Source: Hemicordylus capensis (Eukaryota > Chordata > Lepidosauria > Squamata > Cordylidae). From it: DNA of 64,000 nucleotides. The position numbers and the translations under genes were made by a program. The notes beneath the pieces were generated by a model. The model was not told where the DNA came from. It saw nothing but the letters and a program-made list of their open reading frames with translations, and did not search any database. Of the stretch, positions 1 through 11,261 are shown piece after piece. The DNA is taken from NCBI RefSeq assembly GCF_027244095.1, contig NC_069660.1, positions 283,982,863 through 284,046,862 on the forward strand, in the 5' to 3' direction. The stretch's first letter is position 1. Each line of letters starts with the position of its first letter.

Positions 1-125
1 TATGGGAAACATACGCCCAATATAGGTGTTTCCTATACTCCATAATATGGGAATCTTACCAGCACGGATTTGAACCGGCAACCTTCTGCTTGTTAGTCAA
101 GCATTTCCCCACTGCACCACTTAAG
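1..125 (-). repeat. tRNA-headed SINE with RTE-type tail (Sauria-like), 5' part; runs off the window start
   Basis: Minus-strand tRNA-like head with a B-box-like GGTTCAAATCC and the family's 'aacacctatat' spacer; the tail lies before position 1. Further copies are at 8673, 13483, 15307, 28532, 31248, 48562, 49023 and 62654. Confidence 0.85.
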
Positions 126-1033
126 GTGGTTGAAAAGACAGCGCTGGGTTTTAAAACCTTATATACACCAGATAAAATATAATCAGCATGTTTATCCATC
201 CTAAACAGCTTGAGAAAAGAAAAGAGAAAAGGCTTGTACACACCCTTTCAAAAAGTCTATAGAGAAAGTATTTGGCCTCAGTTGGCAAGGTTCTCCATAT
301 TGCATATATACAGTACATTACAGTTCTTATTGCAAGGAGGATTGGGGGGAAAAAGAATATTGGCATGAGACATGCATGCTATTTTATCATATATGTTTAC
401 ATGTGTTTCTTTCCTGAAACACAGCTGAGAATGATGGGCATGGGGTTTGTTTGTTTTTTTGAACCAGTGCCCCAAGTATTGTTCACCCTCCTCCCCGTTC
501 TTCACTTAAAAGTTTTTTTTAATGCAGAAAATATGAATATTTGTCCTCCACATATTTTTTTATTCAGGGACTTGTTATGTAAAGCTCCAGGAACAGCATA
601 ACAGTGACAAGAATTTGAACTGGCTAAGTTCTACCATGTGAACAAACAATGTTCTTGAACTCCACCCAGGAAATCAGGACCACTTCTGAACTGGATTGCA
701 GGACCCTGGCTGGGGTTGTGGTTCGTCTGCTTTTTACTTCCCTAAGAGAGGGGAAGCGTTTCCTTTTCAACCATGCAATATTTTTATTTGTTCTTGTACC
801 ACTGCAGGGATTTTCAAAGAGTTGGAATGGCTCTTGAAGAGCTGTTTCACTGTAATTGTTAACTCAGTTCACAAATCAGCTAAGCTGGAGCCAATATGAG
901 CTATAATATATGAGACCAAATAGCCTGGAGCCAGCCCTGTTTATATGCAGAGGAGAGGATATGCAGAGGAGAGGATCACAGTTGTACAGCATGTTTGTTG
1001 CATGTATGTACCTCCTGCTTCTCCAGTGCGATG
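126..1033. other. Unassigned intergenic sequence
   Basis: No gene or known repeat recognised. A 17-bp unit (tatgcagaggagaggat) is repeated in tandem at about 942-976. Confidence 0.5.
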
Positions 1034-1456
1034 CTGCTTGGAGTGGCTTACAAAAATAGTAAAACAATCAATCAACATAATAAAACAATATAAGATTAAT
1101 AGAATTAGTAAAAATTAACTTAAAACAGGTCCCAGTTGCAGCCAAAAGTAACTGTTAAATAGTTAAGATGAAAGTTAAAAAGTTAGAAGCCCACCAGTTT
1201 TAGCTGTAGAGAAAACACTCTAAAATGCCTCTCTAAAAAGAGGTACCTTTAGATGATTTTAAAAAGTCTTTAGATGAATTTAAAGAAGAAAGAAATTAAA
1301 AAACAAGAGAGAGAATGTGGCAAAGCTCTTCTGGGAGCTGAGGGGCTGCAAACTGAATTCCAAAGCTGAGGGGCCGCAAACAAAAAGGCCCTGTCTCTAG
1401 TCCCCACCAGCCAAATCTCAATCAGTGGCAGGGCCATGATCAGGGCAGGTTCCTAT
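1034..1456 (-). repeat. L2-like LINE 3' part
   Basis: Minus strand shows an A/T-rich 3' UTR after remnants of the ORF2 C-terminal coding region (sequence corresponding to RDRAF...). The same family is clearer at 1705-2077 and 49650-50330. Decayed. Confidence 0.6.
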
Positions 1457-1468
1457 GAGCATAAAAGA

Positions 1469-1539
1469 TTCCCTGGCTGGGAATCAAATCCAGGCCACAA
1501 TGGTGAAAGTCCCAAATCCTGACCACTAGACCACCAGGA
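1469..1539 (-). pseudogene. tRNA-Glu(UUC)-like pseudogene or tRNA-derived relic
   Basis: The minus strand reads tcctggtggtctagtgg... with anticodon loop CTTTCAC (UUC, Glu) and a T-arm ending CCCAGCCAGGGAA. Acceptor and T-arm resemble vertebrate tRNA-Glu, but one acceptor base is missing and the anticodon stem is largely unpaired, so it is unlikely to be functional. Confidence 0.7.
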
Positions 1540-1552
1540 TTTTGTTTGAAGA

Positions 1553-1703
1553 GTCTCAGGTTCAGTCTTTGGCATCGCTACTTAAAAGGAAAAAAGAAGC
1601 AGGTAATGGGAAAGACCCTGCCAGAGAGGCCCTGCCTGTAGTAGTAGAAAATACTGAACTATATGGTCCAAATGAGTCAATATAAGGGCAGGTTCATATG
1701 TTC
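1553..1703 (+). repeat. Old tRNA-Ala-type SINE fragment with CR1-like tail
   Basis: Retains ggttcagtctttggcatc (T-arm part) and the tail pattern 'aatactgaactatatggtcc ... ttcatatgttc', much diverged. Confidence 0.55.
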
Positions 1704-1704
1704 A

Positions 1705-2077
1705 TCCATATCTAAGAGAGCTCCTTCTTCTTTATGAACCCCACCGCCTATTAAGATCATTGGGGGAGGTCTGGTTGCAGTTGCCACCAATTCATTTGGT
1801 GGTGACCCAAAAAGGGGCCTTCTCTACAGTTGCCCTGAGGTTCTGGAACACACTCCCAAATGAAATCAGAATCTCCCCATGTCTGGTTGTTTTTAAACAA
1901 CTTTTGAAAACACACCTGTTTCACCAGGCTTTTCATTTATGATGTTTTAAAGTTATATTTATCGTAATTTGAATCTGCTTATATGATTTTTAGGTTTTGG
2001 TTGTCTAATTGGAATATAAACTGCCCTGAGATCTTGTATAGAGCAGTATATAAATGTGACAAATAAATAAATAAAAT
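1705..2077 (+). repeat. L2-like LINE 3' end (ORF2 C-terminus, 3' UTR, AAAT tail)
   Basis: Coding remnant includes GAFSTVALRFWNTLPNEIR and FKQLLKTHLFHQAF, the usual ORF2 C-terminal pattern (LWNSLP...LKTHLF) of L2/CR1-group LINEs, then a 3' UTR with 'ctgccctgagatc...cagtatataaat' and an (aaat)n tail. 5'-truncated copy. Confidence 0.8.
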
Positions 2078-2950
2078 TACCCACTGACCCCAGTGAAATG
2101 TAACTGCCTGTGAAGTAAATGAAGGTTTGGAGTAGCAATTTTTCCACTAAATCTGGCACAGATTTACTTTATACAGGAAATCTCCCTATTGAAGCACAGA
2201 TTGGTTTCTCAGGGGGGAATCGCTATCAACTTTGTAAACCTCAACATAGAAGCAATAAAAATAGGAAATTTCACACAGGGGATCTACAATGTTTGGAAAA
2301 TTGTAAGCATGTGGTTACTTTGCAAGAGATCTCTGTTATACTTTTATTTACTGGCACTTGGGGAAAAGAGAGGCTCTCAGATTCAGTGTTTATTTACATG
2401 AACAGAGAATGTCACACTTCCCATTAATTTGTCATAATTTGTATTTCTGCTTGGAGACTCCAGCTATGTAAATGCAACCCCTGGTTTTACTATCATTTCT
2501 AATTTAGCCAGCTGTTTGACTAACTCTAGAGGCTGTCCGTCCTGCAGTCAATTCCCAACATGAGGCATTATCTCTAAAATTATGGTGTAATCACTTCTGC
2601 TGAATTCATTTTTGAGACTGTGCTTCTCAGTTCCTCAGAGGTTGTAAGTCTTTTAGAGTTTAGCCTCAGCGTCTGTACTCACAACCACCTCTGAGTTTTT
2701 GGCTGTAGGAAATAGCCATGCCTTTTCTGGCTCCTTTCACCACTGGCAAGGCTGTTGTGTACATCAAATGCAAATGACTAAATACAATCCATCATGAGCT
2801 TATAGAATGCCACTGAAGCATGAGTCATTAGACCATACTACTTTGATTACATGGTATCAGGTGCAAAATACTCGAATACATTGTCGATATTCCTCTCTGG
2901 AGAACATTCTGGACAGTGGTCTAACCCGTGGCTCCAATAAGACAGTAGGG
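2078..2950. other. Unassigned intergenic sequence
   Basis: A/T-rich; no coding pattern, repeat family or structured element recognised. Confidence 0.5.
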
Positions 2951-3057
2951 ACATAGGAAACTGCCTTATAAAGAGTTGGACCACTGGTCCATCTGTCTCA
3001 GTATGGTCTTCACTGACAAGCAGTGGCTTCTTCAAGCTTTCAGGCAGGAGTCTTTAG
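2951..3057 (-). repeat. SINE tail fragment (CR1-like tail type)
   Basis: Reverse complement of the shared tail: 'acataggaaactgcctt...ccactggtccatctgtctca'. Head is absent. Confidence 0.75.
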
Positions 3058-3315
3058 AACTCCCTTTCAGCATATTTAGAAAACATATTTGATTTTTTCA
3101 TTAATGACTAACAGAACACTTAGAGAATAATTTATCATATAGTAGGTGACTTCTGAGTCACTTTTTATTTTTAATTGTTTTGCTTTTATTATAATTGCAT
3201 ACATTTGAAAGAAGACCTTCGTCCAGTCATTCTCAACTAATGATAGCATGGAAAATGAGAGACAAAACCCAATGAAACATTTATTATCTACAATGATTTT
3301 ATACTGATAATGCAC

Positions 3316-3574
3316 TCTAGTCCTGTTTAGACATTATGCTGTATGCACGTACATGTGTCTGTCCATATGTCCATCTTTTATTGTAAATGACTGGACATGC
3401 ACTTATTTTAAAAAGGAACCTGAGTACACACCCCTTCAAATGCAAAGTAGAGATAGGAAGTATACTACATTACATGCACTGAACATAATATGTGAATAAT
3501 TGTCCATGCGTTCATTTCTATATATGTGTATACTGAACACAGATTGTATGTGCACTGAATATAACATGAACAGA
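3316..3574. mobile_element. Harbinger-like MITE (copy 1)
   Basis: About 250 bp sharing left end, centre ('gataggaagta...gaacataat.tgtgaataa') and right end with the copy at 58648-58892. Ends are imperfect inverted repeats (tcctgtttagacattatg / catgaacagagctt). Family assignment is tentative. Confidence 0.55.
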
Positions 3575-3675
3575 GCTTCTCTCTTTCCAGATACTCATGG
3601 CTTCTTCCACCCTTGCCATGTATCCAGTCAGGAGATCCTCTTTTCTCAGTATCTGAAATAGAGACTGTACACCTG

Positions 3676-3724
3676 AAGGTGTGCCCATGTGTGTGTGCCC
3701 ATGTGTGTGCCCATGTGTGTACAT
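3676..3724 (+). repeat. Short minisatellite, gtgtgcccat units
   Basis: About four tandem copies of a 10-14 bp unit gtgtgtgcccat just inside a G/T-rich stretch. Confidence 0.8.
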
Positions 3725-5264
3725 CACTTATTATTTAGCATTTTAATCGCCAAAATGTAGACTATGACTGGGTAATTATTTATAACAGTCTTTAAAAGTG
3801 AGTGGTCTATTCCTATATTTCCTAGTAGATTGACTGAAACATATCCCATTTCAAAATATATTTTTGTTTTCAGCCTATTCCTCCAGATCTAATTCTAATT
3901 TTCCCCTGTAATAATCACTTTTAGCTCTTGAAAAAACTCTTCCCATATTGTCTTCCAGGCTTTAAACTCCCTCTTACTTTGCTATATACAAGTCATCATT
4001 TATAAGCACTGATAATATGGGGAAATTGGAAATAGAACTGTGCACTCTAAGTCTAGTTAACACATGCTCCCAAATGTGGTTTTTCCCCCTCCTTTCAGGT
4101 TCATGGAATGACTTCTGTATTGTTCACACATTCTCTATATATTGGAGAATGATCTATCTTTCCCATATAAGGAGCATCATGTCATGTGTGCATATTCCAG
4201 AATTCTCCTCTCTTCCACTTTCAAGAGGTGACAAGACCATTTTCTCTTCTGCAACGGTGGTACTGTGGGAAAAAGCAAAAATGTCCCTACTCCAGTTCAT
4301 CTTCAGCTTTCCAGTTCTGTGATTTAAGGGTAGGAATGCCCTGAACATCCTTCAAAAATGTTTTCATTATCTAATTTCTTTTAGAGAGGCATGAAAATGA
4401 AACAGAGAAGTAAAAGTTGAGTTATTTGATCTGGTTAAATACATGGGCATCTGCAGAACCTTTTTCTGGGGGAAGGGGAAGAAAGGCTGAAATCCTATTA
4501 CTCACCCAGAATCTGCAAAAGTTACTTGGAATCCTATTACTTAATAATACTTACCTGCAATCCTATTACTTACTTATTACGTACTATCTGGGAGTGAGTC
4601 CTATTGAATTCAATGGGACTAGCTCAATCCGGGGGGGGGGGGCGGCGCAACTGTCCCCTTGCCCCCCTTCCAGATGCCTATGGTTAAATATTCAACTTGC
4701 CCTCTCAGTTCAGTAGAAACAGGTTCTCCTTTGCAGAATGGGGATCTTATTTAAGAAGCAACTCACGTCTGAGTTGTTTGTGATTTCCCCAGCCAACATC
4801 TGGAGAGAAGCCAGAAAAATGTGTTCTTATTGGATTATGTACAAAATATGCAATTAGTAGCTTCACATGAGTCATCCCTGGCAGTTCAGAAATATCCCAA
4901 CGCTAAAGGAAAACATAAGAGCACAACCCCTTGAGCCCATGATAAAACCACTTTGTTCTGAGAGATGAAACTCACAGCTTTGCACAAAGATAATATAGGA
5001 GCGAAACATCATTGCAAAGGGCCAGAGACCAACAAGGGAAACCAGGAATGGCTCCTGGACACAGCCAGACGAAATACAATTAATACTGTAATTATGATAA
5101 TGATATATCATAGTGTGGATGTGGACACATTACTGAACAAATCTGTCAAAACCAAGCAATGACACGAGGCACTCTTTGGCTTATTTGTCATGCACACATT
5201 TGTGGCTTATACATTAGGGTGAGATGTATTGCTGCAGGAAATGGGAGCGGTTTGTCTACCAGGG
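3725..5264. other. Mostly unassigned intergenic sequence
   Basis: Contains a relic of a palindromic repeat near 4595-4628 (cctattgaattcaatgggac) followed by a poly-G run at about 4631. No gene recognised. Confidence 0.45.
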
Positions 5265-5267
5265 GAT

Positions 5268-5323
5268 GAGGCTGCAGCTCAGTGGCAGACAATCTGCTTT
5301 GCATCCAGTTCGCTCCCTGGCAT
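5268..5323 (+). repeat. tRNA-Ala-type SINE head fragment
   Basis: gctgcagctcagtggcagac and ctgctttgcatccag correspond to the A-box and anticodon regions of tRNA-Ala(UGC); truncated where a 5S-headed SINE of opposite strand begins. Confidence 0.7.
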
Positions 5324-5331
5324 AAGAACAT

Positions 5332-5635
5332 GGGAACATAGGAAGCTGCCATATCGTGAGTCAGACCATAGATCCATCTAGCTCAGTATTGTCTACACAG
5401 ACTGGCAGTGACTTCTTCAAGGTTGCAGGCAGGAATCTGTCTCTCAGCCCTTTCTTGGAAAAGCCAGGGAGGGAACTTGAAACCTAGATGCTTTTCCCAG
5501 AGTGGTTCCAGCCCCTGAGGGGAATTTCCCCTGATTCCATCCCTTTCCCCTGATTCCATCCCTTTCTTGGAAATGCCAGGGAGGGAACTTGAAACCTAGA
5601 TGCTTTTCCCAGAGTGGTTCCATCCCCTGAGGGGA
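5332..5635 (-). repeat. 5S-tRNA chimeric SINE with internal tandem duplication
   Basis: Body and tail of the 5S-headed SINE in reverse orientation. A 76-bp block (5448-5523) recurs at 5560-5634, a direct duplication with 112-bp offset; a 19-bp repeat (cccctgattccatcccttt) lies at the junction. The 5S part of the head is lost. Confidence 0.8.
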
Positions 5636-5875
5636 CCCCTGCTAACTGGGCAAAGAGGCACCTTTTACAGTGGTGATTCTCTTTATTTAGCAGGGGGAGA
5701 GTAACTGGCCCTATCCACCCCCAGCACAGTACCTCCAGTGACTGTTGCTGGTGTGTGTGTTATGTTTCTTTTTAGAATGTGAGCCCTTTGGGGACAGGGA
5801 GCCATCTTATTTGTTTGTTATTTCTCTTTGTAAACCACCTTGAGCCATTTTTGGAAGGGCAGTATAGAAATTGAA

Positions 5876-5911
<36 letters not shown>
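5636..5911 (+). repeat. L2-like short repeat with (ATC)n tail
   Basis: Copy of a roughly 240-bp family with fixed phrases 'ctctttatttagcaggggg', 'gtgagccctttggggacagg' and 'gagccatttttggaaggg', ending in cat/atc repeats (5878-5911). Other copies: 13584, 18356, 20975(-), 45175, 60328, 61815. Confidence 0.75.
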
Positions 5912-8403
5912 TCCAATTCCAGTTGAATCAGAGACGTTTCTACCAAAGCATAGAAGGAGAAACTGCAAGAAACCTAGAAACAGCAAATAAAGAAGAAACA
6001 GTGCAATTCTGGGGGAAATTATGGGACAATCCAATAGATTATAATAAAAAAGAAGGCTGGATGAAAAAGGTCAAAAAATGTAACCAACAAATGCAAGATC
6101 TAATAATAACACCAGAATTAATAAGTGAAAGAGCAAAGAAAATTAAAAATTGGACTGTGCCAGGCGACGATGAACTGCATGGCTTTTGGCTTAAACACCT
6201 AACAAGCCTTCATAAACAACTATCAAAACAGTTCAATCACATTTTGCAAGGAGGTGATATTGAACAATGGCTAACAACTGGGAAAACTCATCTCATCATG
6301 AAAGACCCAGCAAAAGGTGCACTTTCAAGTAATTATAGACCGATAACCTGCCTGCCAACCATGTTCAAATTATTAACTGGAATAATAGCAGATGAAGTGA
6401 TGCAACACTTATTAATTAACAAACAGCTTCCAGTTGAACAGAAAGGAAATTGCCCGAACACCAGAGGCACAAAAGACCAGCTGCTGATTGACAAAATGAT
6501 TTTAGAAAACTGCAAGAGAAGAAAAACCAATCTAAGTGTTGCATGGATTGATTACAAGAAAGCCTTCGATTCATTGCCTCACACATGGATACTAAAATGT
6601 TTAGAAACAACTGGTGTCAGCAAAAACATTCAGATATTTATAAAAAAAGCAATGAGCATGTGGAGTACACAGTTAACAATCAATGGCGAGACACTTGGAC
6701 AGGTTAGCATTAGAAGAGGCATTTTCCAAGGGGACTCACTTTCCCCTCTGTTGTTTGTAATTGCCATGACCCCACTTTCACAAATACTAAACAAAACAGG
6801 CCTTGGATACCAAACATCTAAAACATCAAGTCAAATCAACCATCTGCTGTACATGGACGATCTGAAGTTGTATGGAAAGTCCCAGTCAGAAATCTAATTA
6901 CTGCTAAACACTGTCTGTATATTCAGTAGCGATATAGCAATGGAGTTTGGACTAGACAAGTGTGCTGCATTAATAATGAACAGAGGGAAAATAAGAAAAA
7001 CAGAAGGAATAGAACTGCCCAATGGAAGCAAGATCAAGAACCTGGAAGAGAAAGAACATTACAAACACTTGGGCATTCTCCAAGCTGAACATAGCACACA
7101 CTGAAGTTAAAAGAAAAATTGGAAGTGAATACATCAGGAGAGTTAGAAAAATCCTCAAGTCCAAACTCAATGGTGGGAACACCATACAAGCCATAAACAC
7201 CTGGGCTATACCTGTTATCAGATACACTGCAGGAATAATAGATTGGACCCAGGCAGAGCTAGAGACGCTAGATCGTAAGACCAGGAAAATCATGACCATC
7301 AATCCTGCTCTGCACCCTCGCAGTGATGTCGATAGGCTATACCTCCCTCGCAGCTCAAGTGGAAGAGGAATGCTGCAAGTCCATCAAACAGTAGAGGTGG
7401 AGAAAAGAGGCCTTGAAGAATATATCAAGGACAGTGAAGAAGATGCACTTCAAATGGTCAATAATGAGAAACTATTCAACACCAATGAAACAAAGCAAGC
7501 CTACAAGAAAGAACAAGTCAAGAAGCGAGCAGAAAAATGGAAAAATAAGCCCCTGCATGGTCAATATTTGCACAATATAAGTGGAAAATCAGACATCACC
7601 AAGACCTGGCAATGGCTTAAGAATGGCAACTTGAAGAAAGAAATAGAGGGTTTAATACTGGCTGCGCAAGAACAGGCACTAAGAACAAATGCAATAAGAG
7701 CAAAAGTTGAAAAATCCACAACAAACAGCAAGTGCCGCCTTTGTAAAGAAGCAGATGAAACCGTGGACCACCTAATCAGTTGTTGTAAAAAGACCGCACA
7801 GACTGACTACAAACAAAGGCATGACAAAGTAGCAGGGATGATACACTGGAACATCTGCAAAAAAAATACAAGCCACCTGTAGCCAAAAATTGGTGGGACC
7901 ATAAAATTGAAAAAGTTGAAGAAAATGAAGATGTAAAAATATTATGGGACTTCCAACTACAAACAGACAAACATCTGCCACACAATACACCAGATATAAC
8001 TGTAGTCGAGAAGAAAGAAAAATAAGTCAGAATAATCAACATAGCAATACCAGGGGATAGCAGAATAGAAGAAAAAGAAATAGAAAAAAAATCACAAAAT
8101 ACAAAGATCTACAAATTGAAACTAAAAGGCTGTGGCAGAAAAAGACCAAAGTAATCCCAGTGGTAATTGGCGCCCTAGGTGCAGTTCCAAAAGACCTTGA
8201 AGAGCACCTCAACACCATAGGGGCCACAGAAATCACCATCAGCCAATTACAAAAAGCAGCTTTACTGGGAACAGCCTATATTCTGCGACGATATCTATAA
8301 CAGCAACAACATTGACAATAAAATTCTGGCATCCCAGGTCCTTGGGAAGGACTCGGTGTCTGGATAAAACAAACCAGTCAATAACACCTGTCTGACTGTG
8401 TAA
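5912..8403 (+). mobile_element. R4/Dong-like LINE, 5'-truncated, 3'-complete
   Basis: An open segment (5923-6897) encodes a reverse transcriptase: metal-binding Asp in VAWIDYKKAFDS (Asp about residue 210), GIFQGDSLSPLLF, and YMDD at residues 310-313. The frame carries a TAA at 6895-6897, continues, then shifts to a second open segment (7022-7882) with a C-terminal Cys/His region (CRLC at about 238-241, then DHLISCC, YKQRHDKV) and a downstream LWDFQLQ...PDITVV stretch, as in the restriction-like endonuclease of R2/R4-type LINEs. It ends in a 3' UTR (atcccaggtccttgggaagg ... ctgactgtgtaaa) that recurs at 60571-60655. It starts directly at an (ATC)n array. R2 and other REL-type clades are alternatives; R4/Dong fits the single-copy dispersed location and microsatellite flank. 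Confidence 0.8.
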
Positions 8404-8424
8404 ACAAGAAATAATCATTTCTTA

Positions 8425-8524
8425 TAGTGCTCACACATCAAGTCTCCCATTCATATGCAACCAGGGCAGACCCTGCTTAGCTAAGGGGACGAGTCATGCT
8501 TGCTACCACAAGAGCAGCTCTCCT
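8425..8524 (-). repeat. 5S-like SINE head (reverse)
   Basis: The reverse complement holds tagctaagcagggtctgcc and gaatgggagacttgatg, the 5S rRNA-like head. It abuts a SINE body in the opposite orientation. Confidence 0.8.
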
Positions 8525-8526
8525 CT

Positions 8527-8656
8527 TCATCAGGTAGGGCTGGCAGGGAGTCCTGCCAGAAACCTTGGAGAGCCTCTGCCAGCAGTCAGTGTAGACAATA
8601 CTGAGCTAGAGGGACCAATGGTCTGATTTGATATAAGGCAGCTTCCTATGTTCCTT
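8527..8656 (+). repeat. tRNA-type SINE body and CR1-like tail
   Basis: 'caggtagggctggcagggag...tactgagctagagggaccaa...ggcagcttcctatgttcc'. Head missing; together with 8425-8524 it looks like one SINE broken into by another. Confidence 0.8.
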
Positions 8657-8672
8657 GTCAAGTTCTCCCCCT

Positions 8673-8905
8673 TTGTAAAGTTGTGCCGTCGAGTCGGTGT
8701 CGACTCCTGGCACCCACAGAGCCCTGTGGTTGTCTTTGGTAGAATACAGGAGGGGTATACCATTGCCTCCTCCCAAGGAGTATGAGATGAAGCCTTTCAG
8801 CATCTTCCTGTATCGCTGCTGCCTAATATAGGTGTTTGCCATAGTCTGGGAAACATACCAGTAGGGATTTGAACTGGCAACCTCTTGCTCCCTAGGCAAG
8901 TTCCT
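8673..8905 (-). repeat. tRNA-headed SINE with RTE-type tail
   Basis: Near full length on the minus strand: head with ggcaacctcttgctccctag, central 'gatgctgaaaggc'-type block and tail ending cgacaccgactcgacggcac. The tail matches the Bov-B 3' end at 32525-32738. Confidence 0.85.
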
Positions 8906-10572
8906 TCTCAAATTTACCTGGATCTTGATGTCACAATTTTGTTTGTTTTCCTGCCCCCACTCTATGTCATTGGCAGCAGATAGTGGAATTAATGTTATTT
9001 TTAGTTTCTGCTCACTGTACGCTAGAAAATTCTTTTTTTTTAAATAAAGTGTTCAAAATGTAAGATTTCCAGTAGTGGAGATTCTCCAAAGCCATAGTTT
9101 TGAGAGTATAGCATGACATTAAATATTAAATGTTCATAAGTATTGGGTGGTATCCAAACTAAGTTGCTCAGTATTATTACTCAGGAGTTACTTTAACAGA
9201 CTATTTAATTTCAATGAGACTTCCATTGAGTAATTTAGGATTTAAAATTCAGGATGTCAGCCACTAGTTGGGAAGTTTCAAACCAGAATGGAACTGTTTG
9301 AAAGACCTTTTATCTGTTTAGGTTAACTTGCAAAATGAATTTAAGCAGGAAGCTTGGAATCCTAATTCTCATTTTAAAGAATCTTTTCCTTTTCCATCTG
9401 GAAATCTTGACATTTGAATTCCGCATTTCAAAAGTTCATATGTTAGATATCAAGCTTTGGGGTGAAAGATGAAACTCGGAAATATATCTCAGGTGGTGTC
9501 CCTGTGGCAAAGTTAACATTCCAGTCGCAAAACTGAAGCTTAGAAAAAGTTCTTTTTCATTTAAAATCACAACATTTGGATATCAACATTTATGAGACTT
9601 CTTTATAAGTTACAAATCTGAGCTATATTGGAACCTAAGTGATTTATCCAACATTACCCACATTTATTATTACTATTTTATTTAGGCAAATTTCATTTCA
9701 ACCCCTTAATTCCTAGCAATGTACAATGGTGAGGCAATTGCAAGATGCAAATATACTTTAGAATAGGACTCTTCAACCTTTTATTTTTGTTTATTTGCAA
9801 ACACCCCTTTTCTGAGTACCATCTTTGTGGGTACCATTTTTGTGAGTACCACTGTCACCTGCTGTATGCAGGAAGAAGAAGTCCTTGCAGCTTTGCCCCT
9901 GGAAAACGTCCTGCAGACACCCATGACTATGCAGTGTGTTCTTCAACACATGGAGCATAATGTGGCAACATCTTCTATTAGGACAATAACTCGTCTGGAA
10001 GAGATGGCCCTTTCTTTGAGCTACATCCTTGCACTAGCACAACAGCATTACGTTAACACAACATTGGTATGAATGCAGGCTATTGAGACCAGAAGTATTA
10101 GCCCCATCTCTAATCCCCTAATGTTTAGTCGTGCAAGAGATACTTGATATGTTGCAAATTTCCCTGCCCTTACTAGAGGTAGCAAAAGAAGTGGAATAGG
10201 GTGGTAAAACTCCCAACACAACAAACTCTCGTAATGAGTTTTGAATTACTAAATATTATCGCAGAGAAGAAGAGGCCACATGCTCATGTTTATAATGGCA
10301 GCCACACATTTGCCATAGCACGTGGCTCTGCTCTGATGCTGCTGTGACAAAGAGGCTGACAGATTGCTACATTCCATGCATTTAAATGGGTGGAAACAAG
10401 ATTTGCTCCCTAAACTCCTTCCAATATCTGAAGAGTCTGGAGCCTGTAAATCAGGAGTGAGCTGACTTCAGTCTTGCATAATCCTTTATTTTTTTAGAAC
10501 GACTGCTGTCCTAATATATATTAAATGGACAGAACAAGAGAGCTCCGTTAGGTGATCCTAACAGTGACATAG
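8906..10572. other. Unassigned intergenic sequence
   Basis: Holds a relic palindromic repeat at about 9145-9245 and three direct repeats of a 17-18 bp unit 'tgagtaccatctttg' at 9815-9855. An 81-codon open frame at 9827-10072 has no recognisable family. Otherwise nothing seen. Confidence 0.45.
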
Positions 10573-10580
10573 ATCCTAAC

Positions 10581-10989
10581 GCAGTGATGTAGCAAGGTTG
10601 GAAGTGCCCTGGGGGCAAAATCTGAAGTGTGGCCGTTCATTCACCTCACTTGGCTTGTCACCCACTTCCTTCACTTGCCACTCATTCCATTCCACTTAGC
10701 TCATCCCTGCCCCCTCTGTCACCGCTTGCTGCCTGCCTGCCCACCAGGCTTCATTGACCCAAACTGCCAGTGAGAACAGGCCTGCTTAAAGGGGCCACCT
10801 GTTCTCTCTAGGATCAGGGTCATGCCAGCTTGGAGTTGGGCAAATGCAGCCTAGCAGGGCAGCCATGAAGATAGGGGTGAGCACCATAGGGAGCGGGGAA
10901 AGTGACACGCTTGGCAGCTCCTGGGCACTTGCAGGCAGCTGCGGCCCGGGTGCATTGCACACCCTTGTGCAATGTTGGATATGCCTCTG
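10581..10989. mobile_element. Non-autonomous hAT-like element
   Basis: Ends are imperfect inverted repeats (cagtgatgtagcaa... / ...ttggatatgcctctg, both derivable from cagtggcgtagc). They are flanked by near-identical 8-bp duplications ATCCTAAC (10573-10580) and ATCCTAAG (10990-10997), as expected for hAT. No transposase coding sequence. Confidence 0.7.
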
Positions 10990-11214
10990 ATCCTAAGTAT
11001 GCATGCTTGCTTAGGAATATAAGGAATGCCTTCCCAGATCAGACAAGGTCCATCTTGTATAACATTCTTTGCAAAATCTTCCACAACCAGAAGGCACTAG
11101 TTAGGTGGTCCACCAGAAATGCTTCAGTGGTCCAGTGGTTGGTTGCAATCTATCTTCTGCCTAACCTGCTTTATGGTGGCAGATACTGGAGGAATATATG
11201 TTTCATCTTCTAAG

Positions 11215-11261
11215 GTACCACCCTGAGCCATTTTTGGAAGAGCGGTATATAAATCAAATTG
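11215..11261 (+). repeat. L2-like 3' tail fragment
   Basis: ccctgagccatttttggaag then cggtatataaatc; its A/T-rich microsatellite tail seems to resume at 11756 after a GC-rich insertion. Confidence 0.6.

Noticed and set aside
5807-6034. Asp-rich peptide on -
   Set aside because: Translation of the (ATC)n microsatellite and repeat ends.
9827-10072. 81-codon open frame on +
   Set aside because: No family recognised; short and inside unassigned noncoding-looking DNA.
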